Assembly (NCBI GenBank): GCA_002408385.1
Contig: DHSB01000068.1
Span: 1-27,770 of the forward strand
DNA from: Myxococcales bacterium UBA5297
GTDB taxonomy: Bacteria > Myxococcota > Myxococcia > Myxococcales > UBA5297
Direction: 5' to 3'
Length of the DNA: 27,770 bases
Of this stretch, positions 1 through 8,401 are shown in pieces. The notes beneath the pieces are model-generated. The model saw only the letters and a program-made list of their open reading frames with translations, had not been told where the DNA came from and did not search any database. The translations under genes were made by a program, and so were the position numbers. Each line of letters begins with the position of its first letter. The stretch's first letter is position 1.

Positions 1-753
1 GAAGAGACTCGCAGGAAGTCTGGGGCTCTCTCTTTTCCCGACTTCGTCAGGCCCGCGGCGGCGGCTACGGAGTGATCCGCTTTCGGCGGCCAGCCAGATC
101 CGCTTCCTCATCAGCCCTTCGGACCCCCGGAACGACGCCTTCGCCAGCGCCGACGCCCGAGGGCGAGCTGAGCCCTTGCCGGTCCGTTTGCCTGCGTCTG
201 TTCGAGGGCGTCGCCGGTTGTTGGGGCGCACTACCGCTGTAATTACAGGTGGTTGTGGGTCTGTTGTGAAGCCCCGGGAAGGGGCCTGTAGAGCGCCAGG
301 ATGGCCCAGGAGCGGCCGTTCGACCCCCAGCCCTATTGAAGGAAGCCTGGCGAGGCAAAATCGCTCTACGGGCCAGCCAGGGGTCTTCTCGGGCCGATCC
401 GGTCCCGAAATGGCGCGCGCTCGCGCGTTCTCCTAAAGATCCCTCGAGAAATGCTTCTGAAGCCTCGCGTGGGCGCCTCTTCTCCATGCGCGGACGCAGG
501 CCGCCGAGACAGCGGTGGTCGTACGCCTCGCGCGCGATACGCCGCAGAGGACTTCCCGACACCTCTTGAGCCTGGGCGATCGCTCAACAGAGCCCGCGCT
601 CCACGTCTTCTGAGCGTCGGAATCCAACAGCGCGACCGAGCATTGCGAGCGCGCGAAGTGCCGGGGATCGCCGTGAGACGACCGGCTCCGAGCTTTGTGG
701 GCGGCCGGTCCAATCGTCGGTGTGTCCCCTCCAAACGTTCAAAGGATGCCTCC
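1..753. other. Gene-poor left edge, no recognisable gene
   Basis: About 750 bases lie downstream of the antiporter operon and run to the window edge. ORFs exist on both strands, but their translations are arginine-, proline- and serine-rich with no recognisable motif, signal peptide or convincing ribosome binding site, as expected of chance ORFs in GC-rich DNA. I see no tRNA-like cloverleaf and no clear T-tract terminator after the antiporter stop at 754. It may be true intergenic DNA or an eroded gene. Confidence 0.5.
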
Positions 754-2121
754 TCAGGCCGCCTCGCTCTCCGGCTGCTCGATCGCCTCGCGGAGCGGCT
801 CGTCGAGGTCGCGGCTCTTTTCGCCCGCGCGATCGAGCGCGATCTTGAAGAGGATGGGCCCGACGAGCTCGTTGATCCCCACGACCGCCACGGTCAGCGA
901 CTGCAGCGCCGGCCCGAAGCTGTTCGGGAAAGCATTGGCGACGACGACCCCCATCCCCAGGGTGACGCCGGCTTGCGAGACGAGCGGCATCCACCCGTAC
1001 TTGCGCACCACCGGTTCGTCGGAGGCCATCCACGAGCCGGCGCGGGCAGCCAGCCAGGTGGCAAGCACACGGACGGCCGCAAGCCCAAGAGCCAGGGGCC
1101 AAATTGTCGCGAGCAGGCCGAGGTCGAGATGGGCGCCGGCCAGCGCAAAAAAGACGACGTAGGCGACCCGTCCGCCCTGCGAGGTTGCCTCGAGCAAGAG
1201 CTCGCCGCCGCTGCGCGAGACATTGGCGACGATGAGCCCGGCGACCACGAAGAGCAGCAGCATGTCGTAGCCGAAGAAGGCCGCAAACTCGGCCATCGCG
1301 TAGGCGACCACGCCCAGGAACAGAATCGGCTGACGGCCCACGAACTTGAAATAGCCGGTGATGATCAGCCCGAGCATCGTGCCGCTCGCCACCGAGCCGA
1401 GCAGGTTGTCGCCGACTTGGCGCAGCGCCCCGAGGCCCATCTGACCCCGGCCGCTCGCGATGCCGTCGGCGACCTGAATGGTCAGCGCGAACAGAAAAAG
1501 CACGATGATGTCGAAGGCGACCACGATGGCGATCGCGTACTGGGTCAGAGGCCCTTTGGGCCGAAACTGCGCAATGAGCCCGAAGGTCGCCGCCGGCGAG
1601 CGCGAGACCGACAAGACCGCCCAGAGCAGCGCGCCGGCAACCAGCGTCCCGCGGCTCCCCTGCGCGAATTGCGGCATGTTCGGCCCGAGCCACCAGAAGG
1701 CCGCCCCGGCCAACGGCAGCACGATGGCGAGCTGGGTGACCGTCGCGGCGCCCAGCGACTTGGCGCTCGAGCGCAGCACCCCCATCGTCAGCTCGCCGCC
1801 GGCCGACAGCGCGATGAGCGCGAGCGCGAGCGCGTTGATGGGCGTCAGCCCCCCGACCGTGGTCGCGGGCACCAGGTCGAGCCCATGAGGGCCGAGCACA
1901 ATCCCCGCGAGCAGGTAGCCGGTCAGGTGCGGCAGGCCCGCCCGCTCCATCAGCTCCGCGAACAGCTCGCCGCCCAGCAGCAGCAGGCCCAGCCCGGTCA
2001 GCGGCGCGGCCAACCGGTTGTCCACCGGCACGAGGCTGAACGCCCCCGCGCTCATCCCGAGCAGCGCGGCGAGCGCGGCGATCTTGGCGAGGAGGCGCGT
2101 CCAGCTATCCGTGCGAACCAT
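754..2121 (-). CDS. CPA2-type cation:proton antiporter-like membrane protein (second of tandem pair)
   Basis: A 455-aa, highly hydrophobic protein with about 12 membrane segments, predicted to exchange a monovalent cation for protons across the inner membrane. The motif GYLLAGIVLGPHGL (residues 68-81) is the typical first-repeat signature of CPA2/Kef-type exchangers, and an ALSAGGEL motif follows (about 104-111). SVSRSPAAT (171-179) and VAFDIIVLFLF (201-211) match the core transport helices; a single acidic residue, Asp204, sits where family members carry their ion-binding Asp. There is no C-terminal TrkA-N domain. The ATG at 2121 was chosen because it overlaps the TGA of the upstream antiporter by one base (TGATG) and has GGAGGG just upstream; the frame stays open further upstream but would overlap that gene. 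It is the third gene of the operon and translationally coupled. The exact ion cannot be told from sequence. Confidence 0.85.
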   Translation of the reverse strand: MVRTDSWTRLLAKIAALAALLGMSAGAFSLVPVDNRLAAPLTGLGLLLLGGELFAELMERAGLPHLTGYLLAGIVLGPHGLDLVPATTVGGLTPINALALALIALSAGGELTMGVLRSSAKSLGAATVTQLAIVLPLAGAAFWWLGPNMPQFAQGSRGTLVAGALLWAVLSVSRSPAATFGLIAQFRPKGPLTQYAIAIVVAFDIIVLFLFALTIQVADGIASGRGQMGLGALRQVGDNLLGSVASGTMLGLIITGYFKFVGRQPILFLGVVAYAMAEFAAFFGYDMLLLFVVAGLIVANVSRSGGELLLEATSQGGRVAYVVFFALAGAHLDLGLLATIWPLALGLAAVRVLATWLAARAGSWMASDEPVVRKYGWMPLVSQAGVTLGMGVVVANAFPNSFGPALQSLTVAVVGINELVGPILFKIALDRAGEKSRDLDEPLREAIEQPESEAA

Positions 2122-3314
2122 CAACCCTCCATTGTCCTGCTCGACTGGCCCGCGCCATTGATGGCGAGCTCGCCCTTGCGGCGAAGCAGGGCGACGAGCA
2201 TGCGGCTGCCCAGAAGGTCGCCGAGCAGCGAGCAGGCGACGAAGGCCCACAGCAGCAGTTGTGCGTCCGCGCCCAGCGCCTGGCCGAGCGAGAGCACCAT
2301 CGCGGTCGTCAGCCCTCCACACGACAGCGTCGCGGCCCCCATCCACGGGTCCGCCCCCGAGTCTCGACGCAACAGGTGCAGCACCGAGCCGCCGAGCAGC
2401 TTGGCTGCCATGCGCAAGGCGGCGATGAGCACGGCGACGAACACCAGGCGCGTGTCGAAGGAGAGCTGCGCGGCCAGCAGCACGAGCAGCACCTGAATCA
2501 GCGGCCGCTCGGTCGCTTCGGTGAGCGCCTCGACCTCCGAGGCGTGGCGGCAAGTGGCGCCGAGGCCGGAGCCGAAGAGCGCGGCGACGGCGACCGACGA
2601 AATCCCCAGGCGCAGCGACAGGCCCGTCCCCAGCGCCGAGAGCCCGAGCAGCGCCAGCCACGCGATGGCGCTGCGCAGCCGCTCGCGGCCGATGAGCACT
2701 GTCGCCATCCCCGCCAGCGTCAGGCCCAGCGCCACCGTGGCGCCGAGCTTCTCCCAGGCGCCCAGGCCGTTGCCGCTCAAGGGCATCGCCGCGAAGAGCG
2801 CGCCCAACAGCAGCACGCTGACCGTGTCGTCAATCTGGGTGAGCCCCTGGAGCCTGGTGGTCAGTGGGCCACGGGCGCCGCGGTCGAGCACCCAGAGCAC
2901 ACCGCTTCTGGTCGAGGGGGCGCCCACCGCGGCCAGCGCCCAGCAGACCGGAGTGCTCAGCGAAAGCCCGAGCAGCGCGTTGGCCCCGTACACCAGGCCG
3001 AAGATGCAACCGGCCGAGACGAGCGGCTCGATCAACAACAGCAGCGCCTCGTGGCCGAGGCAGCGTGCCGTCTGCAGCAACCGCAGTCCGAGGCGCAGAC
3101 CGAGCCAGCCGGCGGCCGCCGCCATCGCGGGGGCCGCGGCCTCCAAGAGCGCCTCGGACAGAAAGCCAAGGCCCGAGGGGCCGACGACGATCCCTATCGC
3201 GAGGAACTCGGCGCCAGAGACCAGCCCGTAGCTGCGCCGCGACTTCTGGCTGAGCACGAAGCTGACCGCATAGGCCGCGGCGACCAGCACGAGCAGCGTG
3301 ACGATGGAGTTCAT
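2121..3314 (-). CDS. CPA2-type cation:proton antiporter-like membrane protein (first of tandem pair)
   Basis: A 397-aa polytopic membrane protein. IVVGPSGLG (residues 42-50) is the usual antiporter repeat-1 motif. GLTQIDDTVSVLLLG (157-171) carries an Asp162-Asp163 pair in the position of the conserved transport aspartates of the NhaA/NapA/Kef superfamily. The stretch before it, with STRSG and GPLTT, aligns by eye with SRSPAA and GPLTQ in the next gene, so the two look like diverged paralogues. Its ATG at 3314 overlaps the stop of the upstream mechanosensitive-channel gene by four bases (ATGA), and its own stop overlaps the next start. Such coupling suggests co-translation and possibly a heteromeric or functionally linked pair. 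No cytoplasmic regulatory domain is visible. Substrate is unknown. Confidence 0.82.
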   Translation of the reverse strand: MNSIVTLLVLVAAAYAVSFVLSQKSRRSYGLVSGAEFLAIGIVVGPSGLGFLSEALLEAAAPAMAAAAGWLGLRLGLRLLQTARCLGHEALLLLIEPLVSAGCIFGLVYGANALLGLSLSTPVCWALAAVGAPSTRSGVLWVLDRGARGPLTTRLQGLTQIDDTVSVLLLGALFAAMPLSGNGLGAWEKLGATVALGLTLAGMATVLIGRERLRSAIAWLALLGLSALGTGLSLRLGISSVAVAALFGSGLGATCRHASEVEALTEATERPLIQVLLVLLAAQLSFDTRLVFVAVLIAALRMAAKLLGGSVLHLLRRDSGADPWMGAATLSCGGLTTAMVLSLGQALGADAQLLLWAFVACSLLGDLLGSRMLVALLRRKGELAINGAGQSSRTMEG

Positions 3315-4810
3315 ACCGCTGCCACGTCGCCGCCCGAGCGCTCTGACTCAGAGCCGCGCGCCTCGCTCAGACCCGACCAGAGCGCGAACAGAAGCTCGCC
3401 GTGCAGCTCCGGGGCCGCCGCGGGGATCGTCACGCAATAGCGACACTCGTACGCTCCGACCTCGACCAATTCGACGCGCGGCTCGCCGGCCGTGTGCCGC
3501 TCGGCAAAGCGCCGGGCTGTCGTCTCGAGCCGTTCGCGCACCTGCGCCGGAAAGAGCGCTGCAGACACCCGCAGCTCGGCTTCGAGACCGCCGTCTGCCG
3601 GCAGGCGCCTGAGCGGCTGGCGCAGCCCGAGCAGGTGCGGCACCAACACCTCAGTGCCGTTTGGCTCGAGGAGCCGCAAGTGCAGCAGCTCCAACCCCAC
3701 CAGGCGGCCTTGCCTGCCGTCGGGGAGCCGGACGAGATCGCCCAGCCGGAAGCGGCGGTTGAGGGTCGTTTCGATGCCCAACGCCATGTTGGCGGCCAGA
3801 GGCAGCAGGGCCAACCCGAGCCCGGCGAGCACCACCACTCCCGCGACCGCAAACAGCTCGCCGCTTGGGCCGGTCAGCAGCGCCACGAGCAGCAGCAGGC
3901 TTGCCAGGATCAGCCCGAGGCGCAGCAGCAGCCGCACCGACGGGACGAACTCGGGGCGCACCGCGCCCAAGTGAGCCCTGCCGCTCGCGACGCGCTCGGA
4001 GGTGAGGTTGATCGCGTGCCAGCCGGCCTGCATGACCACCCCGAGCAAGAACAGCAGCAGCAGCGTCGGGACGCCGGCCGAGACGCGCTCGGCAAGAGAG
4101 AGGAAGGGCTCGGCGGCCCAGCGGGTGAGCTGCTCGCGCAAGGGCCTGCCGGCATCAAAGAGCGACAGGCTGCCCACCAAGAACAGATAGGCGATGGCCG
4201 CGTAGGCGAAGAACTGTGCGCCGTGCAGCAGGATGACCGCCAGCCCGCGCAGCTTCTCGTCCCCGAGCACCTTCGACAGAAAGCCCACGGAGTCCGGGTC
4301 GGTCGATTCGACCCAGACGCGCAGCTTCGCCGCCCAGCACCGCACCTGCTTCATGAGCAGCCAACTGAGAAACCCGAGGAAGACCAACAGCCCGAGGTTG
4401 AGCACGCCGTGCTTGAGCGTCGCCCGGCGCCGCTCGGCGCGCAGGAAGCTCTCGAGCACCTCCTTTCTCTGCTCGGCGAACCGCTCGAGCGAGCGCTCTC
4501 CCTCGGCCTCGGCGTCCGCGGGCGTCAAGGAGAACAGGATGCGGTCGCCGAGCCAGAACGTCGCCTCGTCCCCGTGCAGGTTGACCGAGAGCTCGCCCTC
4601 AACCTGCTCCTCGAGCACCGATTCGAGACGTTCGCTGGCTTGCTTGGCGCGTTGGGCCGCGCTGATCTCGCCCCGCGGGGCGCGGATGACGAACGCCGTG
4701 CGGTCGAAGACCTCGACTTCCCCGGTGGCATTCGGGCTGCTCGAGGCGCCGGGAGCGATGGAGAAAAGGCCGGCGGCCAGGGCCACCAGCGCGTCAGAAC
4801 ATGGGGTCAT
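3311..4810 (-). CDS. MscS-family mechanosensitive channel-like protein with periplasmic N-terminal domain
   Basis: A 499-aa inner-membrane protein when started at ATG 4810, which gives an N-terminal signal-like hydrophobic segment (residues 6-20). The longer open frame to 5128 adds arginine-rich sequence of non-coding character. Residues about 30-125 form a soluble domain containing SAAQRAKQASERLESVL (50-66), a pattern seen in the extracytoplasmic part of some MscS homologues. Membrane segments lie near 136-153, 189-213, 248-268, 291-313 and 318-345. They are followed by an MscS-like beta domain: LAANMALGIETTLNRRFRLGD (338-358, pore-lining helix and GD turn), then GRLVGLELLHLRLLEPNGTEV. The usual 'vPN' is VPH (390-392) here. 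It probably gates on membrane tension or ion stress and is the first gene of an operon with two antiporters, which points to osmotic or ionic homeostasis. Confidence 0.82.
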   Translation of the reverse strand: MTPCSDALVALAAGLFSIAPGASSSPNATGEVEVFDRTAFVIRAPRGEISAAQRAKQASERLESVLEEQVEGELSVNLHGDEATFWLGDRILFSLTPADAEAEGERSLERFAEQRKEVLESFLRAERRRATLKHGVLNLGLLVFLGFLSWLLMKQVRCWAAKLRVWVESTDPDSVGFLSKVLGDEKLRGLAVILLHGAQFFAYAAIAYLFLVGSLSLFDAGRPLREQLTRWAAEPFLSLAERVSAGVPTLLLLFLLGVVMQAGWHAINLTSERVASGRAHLGAVRPEFVPSVRLLLRLGLILASLLLLVALLTGPSGELFAVAGVVVLAGLGLALLPLAANMALGIETTLNRRFRLGDLVRLPDGRQGRLVGLELLHLRLLEPNGTEVLVPHLLGLRQPLRRLPADGGLEAELRVSAALFPAQVRERLETTARRFAERHTAGEPRVELVEVGAYECRYCVTIPAAAPELHGELLFALWSGLSEARGSESERSGGDVAAV

Positions 4811-5105
4811 GGCGATCGTCCATAACGCAATCGGCACGGGGTCGTGCAAGACCCTCGAGCGATCCGGGCGCATGAAGCGAGAATTCGCGAGCGAACAGGG
4901 CGAAGAAACAACCACGGAAACAGCACAGGCGTCGACAGGCAAGCGCCCATCGGCCGTTCGGGGAGCGAAGGAGGGAAGACGGGCAGCGTCTCGGCTTCTT
5001 GGCGAGCGCCCGCGTTTGCCATCGGGCCAGCACCAGTTGCAGGGGCCTTGCGGCCGCGAGGCAATCTTGGGCAGCCTCGAATCGGCTCCGCGAAAAAGAG
5101 AGCCC

Positions 5106-5222
5106 GTGAGCGCAGCCGTCCTGATCACGCAGTGCCTCCAGCGCGACTTTGTCGAGATCGTTGGCGCACACGGCTTTGGCCGCTTCTTGCCCGCCGGCGC
5201 GGCGCATCGGCGCGACGCCGCG
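5106..5222 (+). pseudogene. Possible remnant of an isochorismatase-family (cysteine hydrolase) N-terminus
   Basis: From a GTG at 5106 the frame reads VSAAVLITQCLQRDFVEIVG. This resembles the first beta strand and catalytic-Asp region of isochorismatase-like hydrolases, which typically read 'allvtQclQnDFV'. Similarity fades after about 40 residues. The frame then runs into arginine-rich sequence while phosphatase-like coding begins in another frame. The rest of such a hydrolase (Lys and nucleophilic Cys region) is absent. I read this as a truncated relic, but with so short a match it could be chance. Confidence 0.38.
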
Positions 5223-5700
5223 CGGCAACCTCGCCTCGCGCGTCGACTGTCTGGAGGCCGAGCCTCCCGGACGCCTGGGCATCACGCTCTGCCCCGGTCG
5301 ACGGGATCGAGGGCGCTCACTCGACGAAGACCTCGCGCGGCCGGCCGAGCAGGGGACGGCACGATGGGTGGTCTCGATGACCGACGCCGAGCTCGCGTGG
5401 GCGGGCGTTGCCGACCTGGTCGAACGTTCGACCGCCCGCGGCATCGCGGCATCGCGGTGGTGGGCCTGCCGTTCGCCGACCAGTCGATCCCGCCGCTCGA
5501 CTCGGCCCGACCGATCGCGGCTGGCCGCTTCGGAGGCGGGAAAGAGCGTCGTCTTCCGTGTGCCTCAGCGGCCAGGGAAGGTCGGCCACACCGTGCGGGG
5601 CTGCGCTCGTAGATGCGCGGAATGCAGGCGGAGTCCGCCGTCGACCTCGTGCGCCCAACGATCAGCCTCCCGAGCAGCGCGGGAGGCGGAGTCGGCCCAG
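5203..5700 (+). pseudogene. Frameshifted tyrosine/dual-specificity phosphatase pseudogene (CDKN3/KAP-like)
   Basis: A protein-phosphatase fold can be read only by changing frame at least four times. Frame A (5203-5445) gives GRLGITLCPGRRDRGRSLDE and VVSMTDAELAWAGVADLVER, the N-terminal half of CDKN3-like phosphatases. After a tandem duplication of GCGGCATC (5438-5453) the reading moves to GIAVVGLPFADQSIPPLDSA, which holds the general-acid loop. It then returns to the first frame for AGKSVVF, and shifts again for VCLSGQGRSATPCGAALVDA, the CX5R catalytic loop. A last one-base shift gives GMQAESAVDLVR. The His preceding the catalytic Cys is disrupted (CGT plus an extra base). Deleting one copy of the 8-mer exactly rejoins ...TARGIAVVGLPFADQ, strong evidence for decay rather than random similarity. 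All neighbouring genes are intact, so bulk sequencing error is less likely. Confidence 0.72.
5438..5453 (+). repeat. 8-bp tandem duplication causing a frameshift
   Basis: GCGGCATC occurs twice back to back inside the phosphatase pseudogene. Removing one copy restores a continuous phosphatase-like reading frame across the junction, so this is a directly visible slippage-type mutation. Confidence 0.85.
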
Positions 5701-5710
5701 CTTCGGCCTC

Positions 5711-5764
5711 CGCAAGCTCGGCTTGCGCTGGGGCTGACCGGCCATCGCTCGAAGGAGCCTTCGA
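5711..5764. other. Two small hairpins beyond the 3' end of ftsY
   Basis: Two inverted repeats lie between the phosphatase pseudogene and the ftsY stop: CGCAAGC/GCTTGCG (5711-5727, 3-base loop) and TCGAAGG/CCTTCGA (5749-5764, 2-base loop). Neither is followed by a T tract on the minus strand, so they are at best weak or Rho-assisted ends for ftsY. Confidence 0.3.
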
Positions 5765-5773
5765 TGCGCCGCT

Positions 5774-7453
5774 TCAGTCGAAGAGCGCCTCAACGAACTC
5801 CTGTGGGTCGAACGGCCGAAGGTCGCCGACCGACTCGCCGATGCCCACGTAGCGTACCGGCACCTTCAGCTCGTCGCAGATGCCGATGATGACCCCTCCC
5901 TTGGCCGTGCCGTCGAGCTTGGTCAGGACGAGGCCGGTGACCTGCAGCGCGGCGTGAAACTCCCGTGCCTGGGCGATGGCGTTCTGGCCGTTGGTCGAGT
6001 CGAGCACCAGCAGGGTCTCGTGGGGCGAGCCTGGCAGGGCCTTGTCCATCACCCGGCGCACGCGCCGCAGCTCCTCCATCAGCGGCGCCTTGGTATGGAG
6101 CCGGCCGGCCGTGTCGGCGATCACCACGTCGCAGCCGTCGGCCTGACCCTTCTTGAGGGCGTCGAAGATGACCGCGCCGGGATCCGAGCCCTCCTTGCCT
6201 CGGACGACCTCGGCCCCGGCGCGCTTACCCCACACCTCGAGCTGCTCGGTGGCCGCGGCCCGGAAGGTGTCGCCGGCGGCAAGGAGCACCTTCTTGCCCT
6301 GCGCGGTCAGCTTGGCGGCGAGCTTGCCGATGGTCGTCGTCTTGCCCGAGCCGTTTACGCCCACGACCATGATGACGTAGGGCTTGTGGGCCGACACGTC
6401 TGCGGCCGCGTCCTTGAGCGAAACGATCTTGCGGACCTCTTCGCGAATGGCGTCCTTGAGCTTCTCGGGGTCGGCGAGATCCTTCGCCCGGACCTTCTCG
6501 CGAGCGAACTCGAGCAGGTTCATGGCGGTCTTGACCCCGATGTCGGCGCTGAAGAGGACCTCCTCGAGCTCGCCGAGGGTGGACTCGTCGAGTACCTTGT
6601 TGCGACCGAAGAAGGCGTTGAGCCCGGCGATGAAACCACCGCGGGTCTTCGACAGGCCCTCGGCGAGTGTCTTGCCCGCCTCGGCCTCGATCCTGCGGCG
6701 CTCCTCTTCCTCGGCGCGCCGGCGTGCGGCCTCTTCCTCGAGAGCCTTGAGCCTCTTCTCCTCCTCGGCGAGCCGCCGGGCTTCTTCGGCTTCGGCCTTG
6801 CGCCGCTCGCGCTCCTCTGTCTCCCGCGCGCGCTTGTCGCGGTACTCGGCCTTCTTGCGCTCTTCTTCCTCCTGCTTGAGCCGGCGCTCCTCCTCTTCGG
6901 CCTTGGCCTGGAGGGCCTCGGCCTCTTCGCGCGCGCGCCTGGCCGCCTCGCGGGCGTCCTCGGCGCGCCGGTGCGCTTCGGCGTCGCGCGCCTCCTTGGC
7001 CTCCTCGATCAGCCGCTTGGCCTCCAGGCGCGCAGCTTCGGCCTGATCCGCAGCCTTCCGCGCCTCTTCGGCGGCCTGCTTCGCTGCCAGCTCGGCCTCG
7101 GTGAGCGGGCGCAGCTCCTCGACCTTGCGACGGGGCGCCGCGACCTCCTCCGGCCCGGCGGGCGGAGGGGCTATCTCGCCAACTCTTCGCTTCTCTTCGA
7201 GCTCGCGCCGCTTGGCGACGCCCCGCTCCTCGAGCTCGGCGCGCCGCTGCCTGCGCTTCTTCAAGAAGGCGTAGACGAAGACGAGCAGTATCGCCGCGAT
7301 GGCGCCGGCGACCACCCAGGTCGCGACGTCGGGCGCCCCGGCCGCTTGCGGCCCGGCGGGCTGCTCTTCTCTCTGGGCGAGCACAGGGGTTATCGGCGCC
7401 GTCGCGGCAGCCTCGGCTGAGGCGGGGGCCAGGCCTTGGTTCGCTTCTGCCAT
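5774..7453 (-). CDS. ftsY: Signal recognition particle receptor FtsY
   Basis: FtsY is the SRP-receptor GTPase that brings ribosome-SRP complexes to the Sec translocon at the inner membrane. The protein is 559 aa. A transmembrane anchor lies at about 45-64. A roughly 200-residue A domain follows (65-260), very rich in Glu, Lys, Arg and Ala and predicted to be helical or coiled coil. The NG domain starts near 262. Nucleotide motifs are complete: GVNGSGKT (P-loop, 365-372), DTFRAAA (395-401), DTAGR (447-451) and [10 protein letters not shown] (511-520), with the closing GIGE..DLRPF motif at 537-548. The P-loop has Ser where E. coli has Val. The ATG at 7453 has GAGAGG upstream. FtsY with an N-terminal membrane anchor and long charged linker is common outside enterobacteria. 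The gene stands alone, transcribed away from a lipoprotein gene. Confidence 0.98.
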   Translation of the reverse strand: MAEANQGLAPASAEAAATAPITPVLAQREEQPAGPQAAGAPDVATWVVAGAIAAILLVFVYAFLKKRRQRRAELEERGVAKRRELEEKRRVGEIAPPPAGPEEVAAPRRKVEELRPLTEAELAAKQAAEEARKAADQAEAARLEAKRLIEEAKEARDAEAHRRAEDAREAARRAREEAEALQAKAEEEERRLKQEEEERKKAEYRDKRARETEERERRKAEAEEARRLAEEEKRLKALEEEAARRRAEEEERRRIEAEAGKTLAEGLSKTRGGFIAGLNAFFGRNKVLDESTLGELEEVLFSADIGVKTAMNLLEFAREKVRAKDLADPEKLKDAIREEVRKIVSLKDAAADVSAHKPYVIMVVGVNGSGKTTTIGKLAAKLTAQGKKVLLAAGDTFRAAATEQLEVWGKRAGAEVVRGKEGSDPGAVIFDALKKGQADGCDVVIADTAGRLHTKAPLMEELRRVRRVMDKALPGSPHETLLVLDSTNGQNAIAQAREFHAALQVTGLVLTKLDGTAKGGVIIGICDELKVPVRYVGIGESVGDLRPFDPQEFVEALFD

Positions 7454-7572
7454 TTTCGAAGAGACCTCTCGAGTACGGAGCGGGCGCGGCCGGCGGTGCG
7501 GCGCGAGCGTCCCTCAGCGTTGAGTAGTCGGCGGTTATAAGCGATCTCGGTGTACCTCGCACGGTCGGAGCG

Positions 7573-7596
7573 CGCCCGACGCAGCGGGCGATTTTT
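7573..7596 (+). terminator. Terminator-like hairpin in the ftsY/lipoprotein divergent spacer
   Basis: CGCCCG, a 6-base loop, CGGGCG, then ATTTTT on the plus strand. It has the form of an intrinsic terminator but stands 56 bases before the plus-strand lipoprotein start, with no plus-strand gene just upstream. It could stop read-through from the pseudogene side, act in a leader, or be chance. Confidence 0.4.
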
Positions 7597-7651
7597 GTAC
7601 TCTGTCGCGGCCTGGACCTTTGAACGCGAGATCGGCTAGCGTCGCTGCGCC

Positions 7652-8233
7652 ATGTTCCGCCGACCCCCTTCCAACACGCGCATCCTCGTTCTGCTGGCTG
7701 CCGTCCTTGCCGCCGGGTGCATCGAAAGAGCGCCCACGCCCCGCTCGCGCCGCACCAGCTTCAAGCGTTCGGGGCTGACCGACCTCGTCCTTGCCGACGC
7801 GCCGGCCGGGCACAGGCGCGTGGGAGCCGTCTATGGGGACTCGGTCGAGCTCGCGGGCATCGACCATGCGCCGCAGACCCCCAAACCCGGGGACAAGGTG
7901 GAGGTCACCTGCGTCTACCGCGTGCTTCGCGAGGCGGACGTCGACTACAAGATCTTCGTCCACCTCGACGCCAAGGGCGGGCGCGCCGAGCGCATCAACG
8001 GCGATCACTGGCCGGCCTCGGGCCGGTACCCGACCGGTGTCTGGAGGAAGGGCGAGTACGTGCGCGACCGCTGGTCGTTTACTGTCCCCAGCTACTTCGA
8101 CGGAGACGCGCTCGAGGTCTGGACCGGCTTCTACCAGCCGGGCAAGGACGATCGCTGGCCGCTCACCAACCCGTCCGCCGTCAGGCACGACGGGAACAAC
8201 CGGGTGCTCGCGGCCTCGATCCCGGTGCGCTAG
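7652..8233 (+). CDS. Secreted lipoprotein of unknown function
   Basis: A 193-aa protein with a classic lipoprotein signal: positively charged start (MFRRPPSNTR), hydrophobic stretch 11-20 and lipobox LAAGC with the lipidated Cys at 23. The mature part is a soluble, mostly beta-looking domain. It includes the region around VDYKIFVHLDAKGGRAERIN and a run with GDHWPASGRYPTG, WRKGEY and RDRWSFTVP. Such 'FVH.D...GDH....YPT..W..GE...D' patterns occur in uncharacterised periplasmic or outer-membrane proteins of myxobacteria and resemble a carbohydrate-binding-like beta sandwich; no enzyme residues stand out. No strong Shine-Dalgarno is seen before the ATG. It is monocistronic and converges on the regulator gene at 8402. 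Confidence 0.85.
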   Translation: MFRRPPSNTRILVLLAAVLAAGCIERAPTPRSRRTSFKRSGLTDLVLADAPAGHRRVGAVYGDSVELAGIDHAPQTPKPGDKVEVTCVYRVLREADVDYKIFVHLDAKGGRAERINGDHWPASGRYPTGVWRKGEYVRDRWSFTVPSYFDGDALEVWTGFYQPGKDDRWPLTNPSAVRHDGNNRVLAASIPVR

Positions 8234-8401
8234 CCCGAGCCGCCGAGGCGGGAACCGACCAGCCCGGACACGCCGCGAGGGAGTTACTCGAGTTGCGTCG
8301 CCGCGCGCTTGCGAGTCGGAGCTCGAGTTCCTCGACACGCCCGGGACGACCGGCTTTCGCTCGATGAGCCCTCTGCCGGGCGCCCGATGTCGCCGAAGAG
8401 G

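Noticed and set aside
451..2496. A 681-codon plus-strand frame, with others at 2259-3440 and 3401-4825
   Set aside because: They are antisense shadows of the antiporter/MscS operon, with low-complexity Gln/Arg/His-rich translations and no membrane or enzyme features.
4811..5128. N-terminal extension of the MscS-like protein to 5128
   Set aside because: The added 106 residues are Arg/Pro/Cys-rich and precede a good signal-like start at 4810; the extension also overlaps the relic on the other strand.
5954..7420. A 488-codon plus-strand frame with leucine-rich sequence
   Set aside because: It lies opposite ftsY; the leucine richness is the reverse complement of the Glu/Lys/Arg-rich linker.
8286..8328. 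Inverted ACTCGAG/CTCGAGT pair between the convergent lipoprotein and regulator genes
   Set aside because: Short, self-palindromic words with a 29-base loop and no T tract; not convincing as a terminator.
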